Origin: Psococerastis gibbosa
Lineage: Eukaryota > Arthropoda > Insecta > Psocodea > Psocidae
Reading direction: 5' to 3'
Length of the DNA stretch: 64,000 nucleotides
Assembly (NCBI GenBank): GCA_963971405.1
Contig: OZ020484.1
Coordinates: forward strand, 43,112,770 to 43,176,769
Of the stretch, positions 1 to 11,306 are shown piece by piece. A program made the translations under genes and the position numbers. A model generated the notes under the pieces. It did not search any database. It was not told where the DNA came from and saw nothing but the letters and a program-made list of their open reading frames with translations. Within the stretch, counting starts at the first letter, position 1. Each line of letters opens with the position of its first letter.

Positions 1-300
1 GACATAAGTTTCATCTTTCATGTCTTATTTTTGGTGAATGACGCAGAATTACCAGAATGGTAAGAAACCTTAAGAGGAAATAAGAGATCCCGTACTACGC
101 TTTTTTTCAAGTCAATTTTCCCAAAAATTGTATAACCGTAAAAAAATATCCGTTAAATTAGCAGAAATGCTCCTCTACATTTAGATATGTGACAGGTTGG
201 CCTTCACTTCACCAATTGGCCACACTTCTTGAACTCATTCCTGGGGATTACAAATCAAATTAAATAATTGTGACCATTATGTGTTTTTTCATTATTTCAG

Positions 301-426
301 GAATTCGACACGCCCTTCAATCTACTACAAAAAGAAAATGGTTTCTTTACAAAAATGGTGGAACAAACAGGTCCGTCTATGGCGGAACAGCTTAGGAAAA
401 TTGCAGAAGAATCAAGGAAATCCTGA
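301..426 (+). CDS. ABCC/MRP-type ABC transporter, last coding exon (partial gene)
   Basis: A single exon follows a good acceptor (tttttcattatttcag, ending at 300). It reads 41 codons to a TGA at 424-426. The peptide opens EFDTPFNLLQKENGFF and continues with KMVEQTGPSMAEQLRKIAEE. This is the tail that follows the second nucleotide-binding domain in ABCC4-like multidrug-resistance-associated proteins, where an EFDTPYNLL-type motif precedes the C-terminus. Such proteins are plasma-membrane exporters of organic anions and conjugates driven by ATP. The Walker and signature motifs lie upstream of the window, so the substrate and exact ABCC member cannot be judged. Family assignment rests on this short tail only. 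The gene converges with the TFB2M-like gene on the other strand. Confidence 0.78.
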   Translation, partial: EFDTPFNLLQKENGFFTKMVEQTGPSMAEQLRKIAEESRKS

Positions 427-2392
427 TAGGGCTGGCGAATTGCCCATCACTGTTACGATTGCATTTTACTACAGTCTTTCCCAAGATTAGGCTATGAGTT
501 AAAATTTTATATATTGTAGTGGTTGGATAATATCTTTTAGGTAGCTTTCAAATGTGTACTTGGGTATTGGGGTAATTTCCAATGTTTCTTACCAACCATT
601 TCTTTATTTATTTTCACTTGCGTACATTTTTGTCAGGAAAATTGTTTATATCTACATACTCGTATACGCCTTTTATTGCTTCAATATTGATAATGTCACT
701 GACGGAAATATCATCATTGTTGCATTTATATTTTTACACCTCATTCCACTTTTCTTCAATAATTGACGATTTTAGTTTTCAATTTTTTCATTTTTTGTTT
801 TAAATTAGCCCGCCGTCTTTTAATTCTATAATCTACAAAAAATTTAATGATTTAAATTATGAAATAATTCGTTTGTTCTCAAGAAATTAATTGCAATTAT
901 TTATTTTCTCCAGGCGACGCCATTGTTTAATTTTAGTTTGTTATTGTTTGCAATGCGTGATTTTACTCTGTGATCATTGATCAATATTTTAACTCGGAGA
1001 AGTTAAAATGGACAATGACAAAGAGTAAAAGACAAATCTCATCAATTATTGACGCACAAATTACGGAATATTGACAAGTGGTCTAGCCGCCTTGGGCAAA
1101 AGGTTTGGATGAGAACGTTAGTGACTGCAATTTTCATTATGGCTACCATTAAACGTTAGAAATTCTGTTTTTATTAATAGTAATTGAATGCAATCCGTTC
1201 AGTTCTTGTGAAGTTCTATGTTCGGAGAAAGTACTTTAAGGAAGTTACCATGGTATTAATCGGTTTAATTTTGAAATAATTAGGCCAACATATTGGCTGA
1301 AAAAAAATTCGTACATAGTTTAACAAAATTAATATTATTCGTACATTTATCGGTATTATGTGTTTACAAGAGACTTTTTACGAGAAACCACTTCATATAC
1401 CGTATTATTTGTTTTGATTGCACGTATATTGCCAAATATGGTACGAAGCTTAAAATTCCTTCAATGAGACTCAATGGTGCTCCAGTTGTATCTGAGTAAG
1501 ATAATATAGGTCTAGATAAAATATATACATTTAATGTAGTATTGATCAATTTAACAATTTTATTTACCAATTCTAACACTTGGCGTTTGGCAATTTTTCT
1601 TGTGCCTCGTTTCGTGCATGTTTATGTGAGTATGAACAACTATTGAAAAAGTATATTTTATTAATTATCTAGTTTTATGCGATGGGCATTAATGCGAGAT
1701 TTTTAATGTGTTAATTGTCAATAAATATTTGAGCTCATGGTGTTTTCAATAGCATTTAAGCGACAAGTTACTATCAATATCTATTTTATAATAGCGAAAT
1801 TATGGAAAGCGTTTGTCTGGTCGTTTTCTAAACTAAAGCTTTGTATTTTTAGGCTCTTATTTTAGTGGGATTTACAGCGTAAATAGCATCAAGTCCCGAA
1901 TGTAATTAGTTTATCTTCACTTCATAGCAGAGGGAATATGCAGGATTTCAAATAAAAATTACAGTAGGAATTTATATTTTGTAAAATATAGACGATAGAG
2001 TCAGAAACTGTCCACGTATGTTTCCACTTTGAATTAATAAAAGGACTCAGGACATGCAGAGTAGTGTAACGGATTCTGACTGACCCGAAAGGTTTTAGGT
2101 TCATTTCGTGACCATGCTTCGGAGGTGCTGTAAAGGGTTTCATAGCTCTAACTCAATCAGGTAGGCTTAGTACAAAACGTCATTGTTTATTTATTTGTTT
2201 CTTAATCATGTGGCAAAATTCACTTCTTTACTTCTAGCTTACATTATATTGAAAAATATAATATACTAGACTGCATGCTTCGACTGGCATTCTTATCTCC
2301 TGCTATGTGCCAAAAAAGTATTACAAAAATTTAAAAATACATAATAAATGACTTATGACTACAATAATGCGACTATGAGTTTTGCAGCATCC
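427..2392. other. Intergenic space between convergent genes
   Basis: A/T-rich with no convincing coding sequence. The piece around 755-1080 resembles family H: it shares the run ATTTTAGTTTG, a GATCATTGATCAAT palindrome and a TCAATTATTGACG arm with the copies at 20863 and 28576. The stretch 1100-2392 shows nothing recognisable beyond short A/T palindromes. Confidence 0.5.
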
Positions 2393-5300
2393 CTATGAAA
2401 CTCCAATTTTTCTAATTACTTTTCCTTTTGAAGCCTCCGCAGATTCAGGCACGTCTGTTAAGATGCCTGATTCGAGGATGTGAATGTAATTGTCTTCGTT
2501 GAACTCGGGCAAAGATTTGAAAATGTTGAAAAGTGTCAACATTTCGCAAACCGACAGGTCTTGAACTTGAGTTTCAGGTGATAATCCTTCTTTAATGAGC
2601 TTCAATCCCGACCAAGGAGCCCATTTTCTGTAATAACAATTAACACAAATTATTATATTTTTATTTATAATTTCGGGGCAATCTTACATTGCAGGCAAGG
2701 TGAATTACAATAAGACCATGTCACAGGCAATCACTAAACACTGTAGCTAACTCAATTTACATACCCAGTGGGGCGGATTCTAGGACCAAAAGTTGTGGTC
2801 ACTGTCGTTCTTATTGGTTAGCCGGGGAGTAATCTTTTTATAATATTCACCTTCACTGCAAAATGAGCCTCTCGAAGATATTAGAAATCCATCATGACTG
2901 TTAAAAATAATGACCTGGTGGAATGGACCTTGGCTTACCAATGCCACAATTTAGGTCCTGATGCCAACGACCCCCCATGGACTTTATTGCTTTCCAATTT
3001 ATACGTAGTATAAGGAAAGCTTTGTGATGGTCGAAATTTTCGATTCCGAGATTTCAACGGATTTACACGTTTTGAGGTCCCAGGAACCCAAAAAAGTGAT
3101 TTTTACGAAATGTCTATCTGTCACTCTGTCTGTCTGTCTGTCTGTCTGTCTGCCTGTATGTCTGTTCATCGATTTCCGAGTAAACTACTCGGCCGATTTT
3201 GATAAAAGTTTGCATGTAGGTTCACAAACCATTTTTATTTTATTTTGGGCTAACTCAATTTTGGGAGGTTTTATTATAAAAAAACTCCCCAATAAATTAT
3301 TTCTCAAAAACGGCTCCAACGATTTATTTTAAATTCACATATATTATAGTCGTTATTAATGTAAAAAAATGCGGGGGGTCACTTGCCCCTTGATAGTTTG
3401 CTTCTGGGGGTAAAAAAATAAAACTAACTCAATTTTAATTAAAAATGACTAAAAGATTATTAGTCTGCGAAACCTTTCTATCGATGATTTCTACCTTCAG
3501 GCATGTTTATGGCGTTCAATAGAGTAACAAGACCGGACAGGTAGTATTCCCAAAAAAATTTGGTTCTGTGCAAAAAATTATTGTTTGAAGAAATTATGAA
3601 CAATTATTTAAATTCACGCTCCAATACATTACGTGCCGTATGTCATTGTTACTACTGTTACAATGCATTGGTCTGTTCGTTCCAGAATACGCAATTGAGT
3701 TTTAAGGGGGTTTTAATATATTGAGGTGGACCCCCCCCCCCCCCCCCCCTAGAGGGATCTGAAATTTAACCATAGGGAAATTATTTACTATGAAATTACA
3801 CATTATGTCTATGCACTAAATTATATATTGGAAAGCTTGTTCGAGTAAACTCGGACCGGTTCTTAATATTGTTTCCGTATGAATTTTTGGTCATTGGCAA
3901 ACTCAATGTCAACCCACACCGGCTACAAGCGATAATGGGCAGGCTGAGGCAAGCTTATCATGTTGCGTTACTGTCTGGGGTACAAATTGACAGACAGGAG
4001 GAGAAACGAGGATATCCGGGCAGAGATGCAAGTAACACCGATCACCGTCAAAGTCAGGGAACAAAGGGCCATACGATAGAAGAGAAGATGGACACCTGCT
4101 ACAACGTGTGAGGGACTACACGGTGGAGGGCACAAGACCTTGAGGATGTCCCTTGAAACGAAAGTGAGGGAAGACCTCAGGACCCTCGGTCTCTCGCCGG
4201 ATGATGCCCAAGACCGCAACACCTGGAAGATGAAGATCCGTGCCGCCGACCCCGTGGGAGGGATAAGGCGCCGTAAAGGTTAAAGTAAAGTAGGTGCAAC
4301 ACACAATAACTACACTAGTTTTGCGGAATAACTCGATTATAAGGCGGGTATTCCACATACGTCAATCGTCAATGAAAAATTGAAAAATGACGTAACAATG
4401 ACGTAAATTGACGTGGTAGCAGAATTTTTAGTATGTCTTTAATGTCTGCTAAAACGTCATTTTTCAATTTTTCATTGACGGTTGACGTATGTGGAATACC
4501 CGCCTTAGAGACATGGTCAAGCCATGCCAGAAGTTCTCTAGTAACCGAGGCGCATCCCCACCACTTATGTACAAGTCCGGATATGTCAAGTTAGGTTTAA
4601 CATTTCAAAAGGTCCCATATAACTGAGGCGGTATTCTTTACTATCCATGTTAATCTTCGGTGAAGCTACAGTCCGACCAAAAGAATCTTCTGTTTCTCTA
4701 ATACTAGCCTACTCTAGGAGTGTTCTACTGTACTTACTCAAAATAAAGGACGACTTTAGTACGTTTTGACCGGCAGATATCTTGAAGGAAGTACCAAAGT
4801 AGTTTGAGATCTTCGCCTTCAAATGTTTCGTAGACATCAGCTTTTGGAGTTATTTTGACTAAATACATGACCCGCGTCTCAATGGCACTGCCCCTCTTCT
4901 TCCCCTTGTCCCACGGCAGAAAGGAGATCCTGGGGAACTCGCCTTTGACTTGGATATCGAAGAATAAATTGAATAATGTGTGCGTGCGAATTAGAGATGA
5001 TGTTATGTCTCCTCCGATTTGCTGAAAGATATTAAATTTATTGGTGCTATAACAAAAATCCATGTTTTCTTGCTGAGAAACGTGGATTCAACAAAAACTA
5101 CATGCCGGAAGGTAATGTTTTTTTAAGCAAAAATTATGAAGCAAAGGGTAAATGTGCTTTCTGATGTATTACGTACTTTGGCAGCAGTAAAGTTTAGATT
5201 TTACCAACGAAGATTCATATAATTACAAGCAACCAGGCTTGGTAGTCTTCCCCGGGGAAATAAAATAAAAAATATGCCTGAAATATTGCAGTTTTACTCA

Positions 5301-8300
5301 TTTTGATAGCAGAAAGGTTTCGATGCAATAGGCGCGAAATAGTGGGGGTTTCGCAGTTTGATAGCAGTAAGGTATAGATTTTACCGACGACGGTAACAGC
5401 AAACAGGAGCAAATATGTGAGAAAAAATGGCCCGAAATTTACACAATGTAAATATACATTTTGTATACAAGGTTTGTCCGGAAAGTAATGTCAGTGACTT
5501 TTTTTTTTTTTTTTGCGGAGACTACGCGCAAGTGCGTGCTTTACTGGCTCAGATTTTGGTGAGGGGATCTGGCAACAAGTTCCAACAAGCGTCAGCTGGC
5601 TACCGATCGTTGTAGTGGTCACATCAGTTGTTCCATGTGAGTCGGTACAGTAACCCGGTGCGAGAAGAAAAAAAGCGAAACGGATGTCTATAAAGTTTTG
5701 TGTAAAACTGGAGAAGAATGCTGCGGAAACCATTATAATGTTGAAGAAGGCTTTCGACGACGACTGCCTTTCGGGAAGGCAAATTTTCCAGTGGAACAAG
5801 GCCTTCGCAGAAGGTCGGGAAGACGCCAGCGATGAGCCCCGCGCTGGACTGCCACTAACCTCCATTAATGTTGTCTCTTGAAGGTTTTAGTAATGTTCAA
5901 TTTATCGGAAAACAAACGGACACTTACTCGTCGATCAGTGTTCAACAAGTCACGCACATGTTGCACATTTTCGTTGGTAGAGGAGGTTGATGGTCGTCCA
6001 ACGCGGGGCTCGTTGTTGGCGTCTTCCCGATCTTCTGCGAAGGCCTTGTGCCACCGGAAAATTTGCCAACCCGAAAGGCAATCGTCACCGAAAGCCTTCT
6101 TCGACATTATAATGGTTTCCACAGCACTCCTCTCCAGTTATACGCAAAACTAGATCGCCATCCGCTGCTCACGCGAACGCTTTTTTTCTTGCACCGGGTT
6201 ACTGTACCGACTCACATGGAACAATTGATGTGACCACTACAACAATCGGTAGCCAGCTGACGCTTGTTGGAACTTGTTGCCAGATCCCTCCACCAAAATC
6301 TGTGCCAGTAAAACGCGCGCTTGCGCGTAGTCTCCATAAAAGTAAAGTAAAAAGTAAAGTAAATTCGTGTCGGGGTGGTACTACCCGTGGTACAGGAGTT
6401 TTCAGGTTGCATCAACAGCCTCCTGTTTAACCTATCGACAGTCAGGGAAGACTGCCGGGACCGCCGGCTTTACATGCCCTCCGAAGCATGGTAGTCAGAA
6501 GATAAATAATTGTACCACTAGAAAATTTTGGCATTCGGGTGGGACTCGAACCAGTCACCTTCTGGATGATAGTCCGAGTCGTTACCTCTACGCCATTCTG
6601 ACTACTCTCCATTAAAAATATCACTGACATTACTTTCCGGACAGACCCTGTACATTACACATAGTAAATATACATACACACTCCAAGACTTATTGGATTG
6701 ACTCCGAATGGGGAAAGTTTTTATGGTCATTGTTAGTTAAGTGGGAGCACAAAGACGGAGGCGGGTTGGATGGACCCCCGAAGGGTCAGTCACTCAACGA
6801 TTTCGCGGTAGTGTCTTCGTGTAAAAGGGTGGTTTTCGCCAAATCAACCCATTTAAGTTACGATTCAAATGCGCAGAAAGTTATTTCATAGAATTTTTAT
6901 TATTATTTGTTTTTCCTTTACCGCTATTTTCTTTTCTCTTATGTTAGATCCCTCCCTACAACGTGGAAACACTTCCATTGGCGTTTCCCCTCACGTTTCA
7001 CCATTATCGGCTTACCCATTTAGCGTATATGGTTAGGCGCCATCTATTCTATTGCATTGCGTTGGCAGAAATGGCTCATGACCGCGTTGTCAACCAACAA
7101 GGTACAATGGAAAAATCGTAACAAACTCGACCAAGTACTTGTGCGAGTCGGTCAGGCATACCTTAAAAATATCATCAGTAATAGCAATAAAGTGTTCCAC
7201 TCGTCCCAGTTTAGTGTAGGCATCGTGAAATGCTATAGACTTGATGATGTTGTGAATGTAATACGGCACACAGAGGGAGCCCACTATTTTTATTGAAGGT
7301 TCTGAAACACAAACAAGACATGTTAGTCTATCATTTGTTATTTATACTACCGTCGGAAAATCAAACTGGAAATGGTATACGGGTGCTAGCCAGTATCGGG
7401 GTAGAATGAGGACTTCTGTGCAGAGAACCTGACAAGACAAGTACAATGGATTTGTAAAAAAAAACCTTGACAAGTTATTGGGGCAAAAAATAAAGGCTAC
7501 AAGCTGCCTTAAGAGTGTACAGCCCGTAGGAAATTGACACCCCGAAATTTAATACTTTTTATTTTTTATTTGATTAACTAAGCATGTAATTAAAGATTTG
7601 GCTCATCAAAGTTGTAGAAGACTACTTCATGCATCATATAATAAGGTATATATTTTTATTTTTCGAAATTGTAGTTTTTTCAGAAACATGCAAATATTTT
7701 ATAAACAATAACTTTTCACGTATTATCGATTTTATAAAATAAACTACAATTTCGAAAAATAAAAATATATACCTTATTATATGATGCATGAAGTAGTCTC
7801 CTAAAACTTTGATGAGCCAAATCTTTAATAACATGCTTAGTTAATTAAATAAAAGATAAAAAGTATTAAATTTCGGGTTGCCAAATTCCTACGGGCTGTA
7901 CGCTCTTAACAATGTACTTTACTGCAAATGGCACAAGTTGCATATATACGGACATTATAGGCTATATGACCTTTTCCCGCGCACTTATTGTTTCGATCTC
8001 TTAGTGTCAACTAACATGTAATTTATCTTATGTTTTTTTTTTAAACGCGGGATCCTTGCGGATATTTGTGCCATTAGGTGGTGGTTTCTGATAGGCGGCT
8101 TTATTGCGACTTCGGTGGCAATGTGGTAGCGTGGTTGTACTTGTACGAGTATCTACTCACCTTACGGTCGGAGACGTGTCGTAACACGACACAAGTACCG
8201 ACTAGGTGACTTAGTGAGGCGACTGAAGAGGTTAATCAGATACATTCATTAAATTGTTTGCATGCGATTTAACCTTTAAAAAAAAAAGAAAAAAAAAGTG

Positions 8301-9531
8301 ATGGTCATGGTTTGGTAGGTTTTAATGCCTTTTTTTTAAATACTAAGAAAACTAGAATGACTAAAAATAATATTTACATCACAATAGTGCATAGGCTTAT
8401 AGCTTTGTATTTTATTGTTGTAACCGCCTCAGGATTGTTAGAGCAAATGCAGCCGAAGCACAGAATCGCAAGGAGTGGAAGGAAACCTGCCGTATCCCAC
8501 CTAGGGATAAATGCGAGGAAATGGTAAAGTAGCCTACCTTCTTTCCACTGTTTAAATTTAAAATCTTTAAACATGGTATTGAAACGGTGTCCATCATCCA
8601 TTTTATCTTGATGAATGCACTTGTAGACTTCAAACAAATTTCCAGGTATAACAGAAATGCACTCAGGATTGTCGTTCATCAGCTGTCGCAGTGGCGGCAA
8701 TGGGTGAAATGCCGGGTCAAATACTGTTATGTTCGGTAGTCCGGCTTTTAACAGATGCCGCGTAATGAGTCCTAAGCCGGGGTTGGCTTCAATTACTGGG
8801 ATGTCCCCATGCAACTCGTCTTTAATCAGGGAGACGAACTGAGCTGAAATAACATTAAATAAAAAAAAAACTTAAGGCTCATAATTGTACAAATAAAATG
8901 TCACAGAGCCCAGAGAGCATAGATCTCTGACTAATAATTAGAAGTTAGCAAATAGAAGGCATGTTCCCCTGCATTTTGCAATATGTATGTCACCGTCACT
9001 AACACTGATAGGTCAGGTAATGAAAGCGTGGTTCATATCACGATATCAGTGCGGCGTGCGCACATTTCGTTAAATTACCACACCTGTCACCTCTCACCTT
9101 CTATAACTGCGGCAAACCTGTAATAGTAACGGCCTCATAGGCTACTATCTATGCATATCAAAATCTAGAGGAACGCCTGCCTACTAAGTTTTGATGGATA
9201 GTAAGAATTTAAAAATTACATTACTGGAATACATCTTACCAGCAACATCATCGTCAACTACAAAACTGTAATGTGCAGGAGATTTTTTTGTTCTGAGGTA
9301 ACGTTCAGGAATAAACCCAGACACCAACGACAAGCATGGTTTTGAACTTAGAAACTCTCTCATGCTGTTAGCAACATTGCATTTCTTCTCTGACGGAGAC
9401 CTTGGTTTTCTTTTAATTTTCTGAGCTGAATTTGATGAACCTGTCGAAAATAGTCTTTTACAATAATTATTAGCACCACATTTCAGTTCTAAATTTAAAT
9501 AATCGGGTAATTTGAACCAAAAGTACTTCAT
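2393..9531 (-). CDS. TFB2M: Mitochondrial transcription factor B2 / rRNA dimethyladenosine-transferase-like (four exons)
   Basis: Coding exons on the minus strand are 9531-9240, 8843-8425, 5072-4738 and 2627-2393, giving about 426 codons (human protein is near 400). Exon 1 starts with a basic, Cys/Ser-rich leader (MKYFWFKLP...) typical of mitochondrial import. It ends in IPERYLRTKKSP...VDDDVA. Exon 2 holds the SAM-binding motif region EANPGLGLITRHLLKAG (about residues 114-130), then FDPAFHPLPPLRQL. Exons 3 and 4 give the C-terminal part, with RISFLPWDKG, TRVMYLVKITPK and the tail after FEKWAPWSG. The family derives from KsgA/Dim1 methyltransferases and acts with mitochondrial RNA polymerase to open promoters. 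Splices 1-2 (phase 1) and 3-4 (phase 2) are strong. The exon 2 donor at 8424 (GTTACA) is weak; it was chosen because it alone keeps the phase into exon 3. A donor at 8537 (GTAGGC) breaks the frame unless a small exon was missed. Confidence 0.88.
2989..3862 (+). repeat. Family R repeat, full copy R1
   Basis: Starts GCTTTCCAATTTATACG and ends CTCGGACCGGTTC. It shares its full length with copies at 18711, 34111 and (reverse) 53134. The left end can fold, since GCTTTCC is followed by GGAAAGC. An inverted copy of the left end (ATAAATTGGAAAGC) lies about 35 bases inside the right end. A TCTG microsatellite (about 3119-3160) and a C-tract (about 3731-3749) are internal. A 102-codon open frame (3024-3332) begins MVEIFDSEISTDLHVLRSQ and recurs in other copies. 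The class of the element is not known to me. Confidence 0.8.
4343..4504. mobile_element. Family H foldback MITE (Harbinger-like), copy H1
   Basis: Near-palindromic 162 bp element with ends GGCGGGTATTCCACATACG and CGTATGTGGAATACCCGCC. Flanks are TAA and TTA, so the 3-bp duplication is not exact here. The inner motif GACGTGGTAGCAGA is shared with the other H copies. It lies about 230 bases downstream of TFB2M exon 3 in transcript sense. Confidence 0.8.
5468..6650. mobile_element. Mariner-derived foldback element with two inverted transposase N-termini
   Basis: TA dinucleotides flank both ends (5466-5467, 6651-6652). Terminal inverted repeats begin CAAGGTTTGTCCGG on the left and CAGGGTCTGTCCGG on the right arm, followed by AAAGTAATGTCAGTGA. 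The left arm encodes a mariner transposase N-terminus (5684-5866: IKFCVKLEKNAAET, then DDDCLSGRQIFQWNKAF and GREDASDEPR). The right arm encodes a second, inverted copy (about 6122-5870 minus: KKAFGDDCLSGWQIF, EPRVGRPSTSS, VRDLLNTDRR). No catalytic DDD region is present, so it cannot encode active transposase. The right arm is interrupted by a SINE. It sits in TFB2M intron 2. Confidence 0.85.
6342..6605 (-). repeat. tRNA-derived SINE, family A, copy A1
   Basis: Read on the minus strand it starts with Pol III box A-like TGGCGTAGAGG and box B GGTTCGAGTCCC. A body follows with GCCGGCGGTCCCGGCAG and a (TTTAC)n-type tail. It is flanked by TCTCCATAAAA (6331-6341) and TCTCCATTAAAA (6606-6617), a near-perfect duplication, and it interrupts the right arm of the mariner foldback. 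Related copies lie at 37228, 55181 and 55627. Confidence 0.8.
7513..7905. mobile_element. TTAA-flanked foldback MITE (piggyBac-like target choice)
   Basis: TTAA lies at both ends (7509-7512, 7906-7909). The arms are about 180 bp inverted repeats beginning GAGTGTACAGCCCGTAGGAA, with an inner loop around 7680-7740. No coding sequence. The TTAA duplication points to a piggyBac-type integrase. The end sequence itself is not one I recognise. Confidence 0.75.
8100..8302 (+). repeat. SINE-like repeat, family C, copy C1
   Basis: Shares GGTAGCGTGGTTGTACTTG...GGAGACGTGTCG and GAGGCGACTGAA...ATTCATTAAATTGTTTG with a second copy at 32735-32905. It ends in an A-rich tail. A tRNA-like head is possible, but no clear box B was found. 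Confidence 0.6.
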
Positions 9532-9540
9532 CTTTGGACT

Positions 9541-10060
9541 CACAGTCCCCCCGGCCCCCACTCCAACTTGGCAACTTAATAAATTAATAATTATTAACTT
9601 AAACTTATTGTTTATGTTTATATTTACTATTACCGGGGAAGCAGAATATTTATATAATATTTTTTTTGACAAAATATAGCTGCAAAGATTATGGAATTTC
9701 ATTTGTTTTAATAATTGCTGTTATATAGTTTCCACCGTCTTTGAAAATTAAATTTATTAGCGCATTTTACAATAAAATTTAATTCAAATTTAAATTTTGG
9801 TACCAAACTCCAAAGTCTGGTTGTTCTTTTTGTCATTAGATGGCAGCATCTACCAAGCAGTTTCTTGGCGGGAGGGTTCAAATTCTTTATAACTAAATTT
9901 TTGTTTCTGTTATATTATTGTAAATGTTGTATTATTGCAATAATTACAGATCCACAACATTAGTTGAGTGCAATATATGTTTAACATTCTAACTACCAAA
10001 TTGAAGGCTTAATGAGGGCTTCCTTCGCCACCGGAAAGTATTTAAATCGGGAACCTGTTG
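9541..10060. other. Intergenic space upstream of TFB2M
   Basis: A/T-rich sequence upstream of the chosen TFB2M start. The frame remains open for 57 codons above the start at 9531, but that stretch is low-complexity and ATTA-rich, so I treat it as 5' leader or promoter. No TATA element or other specific site could be assigned. Confidence 0.4.
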
Positions 10061-10590
10061 TTGTTTAAGCTTCAAGCAACCCTGTCAGCCTGCAGTCTGA
10101 TCGAGGCGTTTATAATACCGGGGTTAAATAAATGCCCTAGGATTATAACTGTAGTAGTAGTAGTAGTATGGTTTGACACAGTCCCAGGCCACGGTGTGGG
10201 CCCATAGGACTCCAGTGGACCTCCTGATTATAGTGGATTCCGAACCACTTGGGAAACATAGTGAAGTCACACGATTAGTTCGGAGGTCACCAGGACAAGT
10301 CCTACCATGTTTCCCTACCGGCACTGTGCACACGATCAATTTATCTGCAGCTTTGAACTTGCTCTGGTCCGCTGGATTCAACTTGGTATGGGGGCCGGCT
10401 ATTATAACTATAAACAAACAAATTTTGAATAGCACTTTCCATTATAAAATTATCTTGTTTACCAGTGGATTAAATAAATACGGGTATTATAAACGCCCCG
10501 ATCAGAGTGCTGGCGGGGGGAGTGAGTCTGTTTATTAACTCGAGGCACCGTAAGGACAGGCTCTTTCACCTCGGGGAGAAGGGAGTTGAC
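10060..10590 (+). repeat. SINE-like family B repeat (copy B1) with a nested foldback
   Basis: The outer repeat (10060-10100 and 10505-10590) matches the reverse complement of 21780-21960, sharing CAACCCTGTCAGCC, GGGGGGAGTGA and the following GAGGCACC. It is split by an insert of about 400 bp with ends GAGGCGTTTATAATACC and its complement. Inside that lies a segment (10165-10393) that recurs at 54760 and 55383. The antisense strand of this segment carries GGTTCGGAATCCACT, which resembles a Pol III box B. Confidence 0.6.
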
Positions 10591-11257
10591 TCACAGGGAA
10601 CCTACATCACAAATGGCTGTGGCACTACACATATTTTGGTGAGAATAACAGTTAACCGACGTCGTTTCAAACGGAAATTCTCTTCTAGGGGCGTGACTGT
10701 TCTAAACATATAAGCAAGTTCTTTAATTTTGTTCAAGTGGGTAGCGATCACATACAGTAATAACTCATGACTTAAATGGCTAGGATTGGGTTTGCCTTTA
10801 CAGCAGTCTATGGGCTTATTTTATTACTACAATTCAACTCCTGTTGTACCCTTCATTCATTTGGTTTTGTTATTCCTTCCAATATAGCTGTAGTAGCCCC
10901 TGAACTAAGACCTATATTAGCCAAGTTCACGGTTACATCCTCCCCTAAAACTAAGCCACTCTAAGTTAAACACAACAGCCGCTCCATCCGGATTGTTATT
11001 GCGGCCAATCGTCATAGCAACAAATAGCACATTGTTCAGATTGCTCTCCTGAGTACTGACATGTTACTGCACATCATACTTACTTTATCCAAAGCTTTGG
11101 CATCTCTGCCATTCGCCGAAATGTTACTGCACATCAGAAGTAGTTTGCCTCGATATGTTATAGCCAATGGCAAGGGCTTCAAGGCAACTGCATTTAAAAA
11201 CTGTGAAATTCTGAGCCAAAACAAACAGCATATGCACACATTTTTCAGAGTAACTTA

Positions 11258-11263
11258 TTTATT
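11258..11263 (-). promoter_or_regulatory. Polyadenylation signal of the OPA3-like gene
   Basis: AATAAA on the minus strand, about 45 bases beyond the OPA3-like stop codon. Confidence 0.6.
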
Positions 11264-11306
11264 ATTTACAAAATACAAGTTGATCTAAAATTAACGGTCT
11301 ACAGAT

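Noticed and set aside
3024..3332. Small host gene with Cys/Leu-rich segment (CLSVCLSVCL)
   Set aside because: The segment is the translation of a TCTG microsatellite inside family R and recurs in each copy.
2989..3862. Helitron identity for family R
   Set aside because: A hairpin lies near one end, but there is no TC start, no CTRR terminus and no A-T insertion site.
8374..8424. TFB2M exon 2 reading on to the stop near 8374
   Set aside because: This would end the protein before the conserved C-terminal part, which is present in exons 3 and 4 in matching phase.
9532..9702. Upstream in-frame ATG at 9702 as the TFB2M start
   Set aside because: The added residues are A/T-driven low complexity (VNININNKFKLIIINLL). 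The start at 9531 gives a normal mitochondrial leader.
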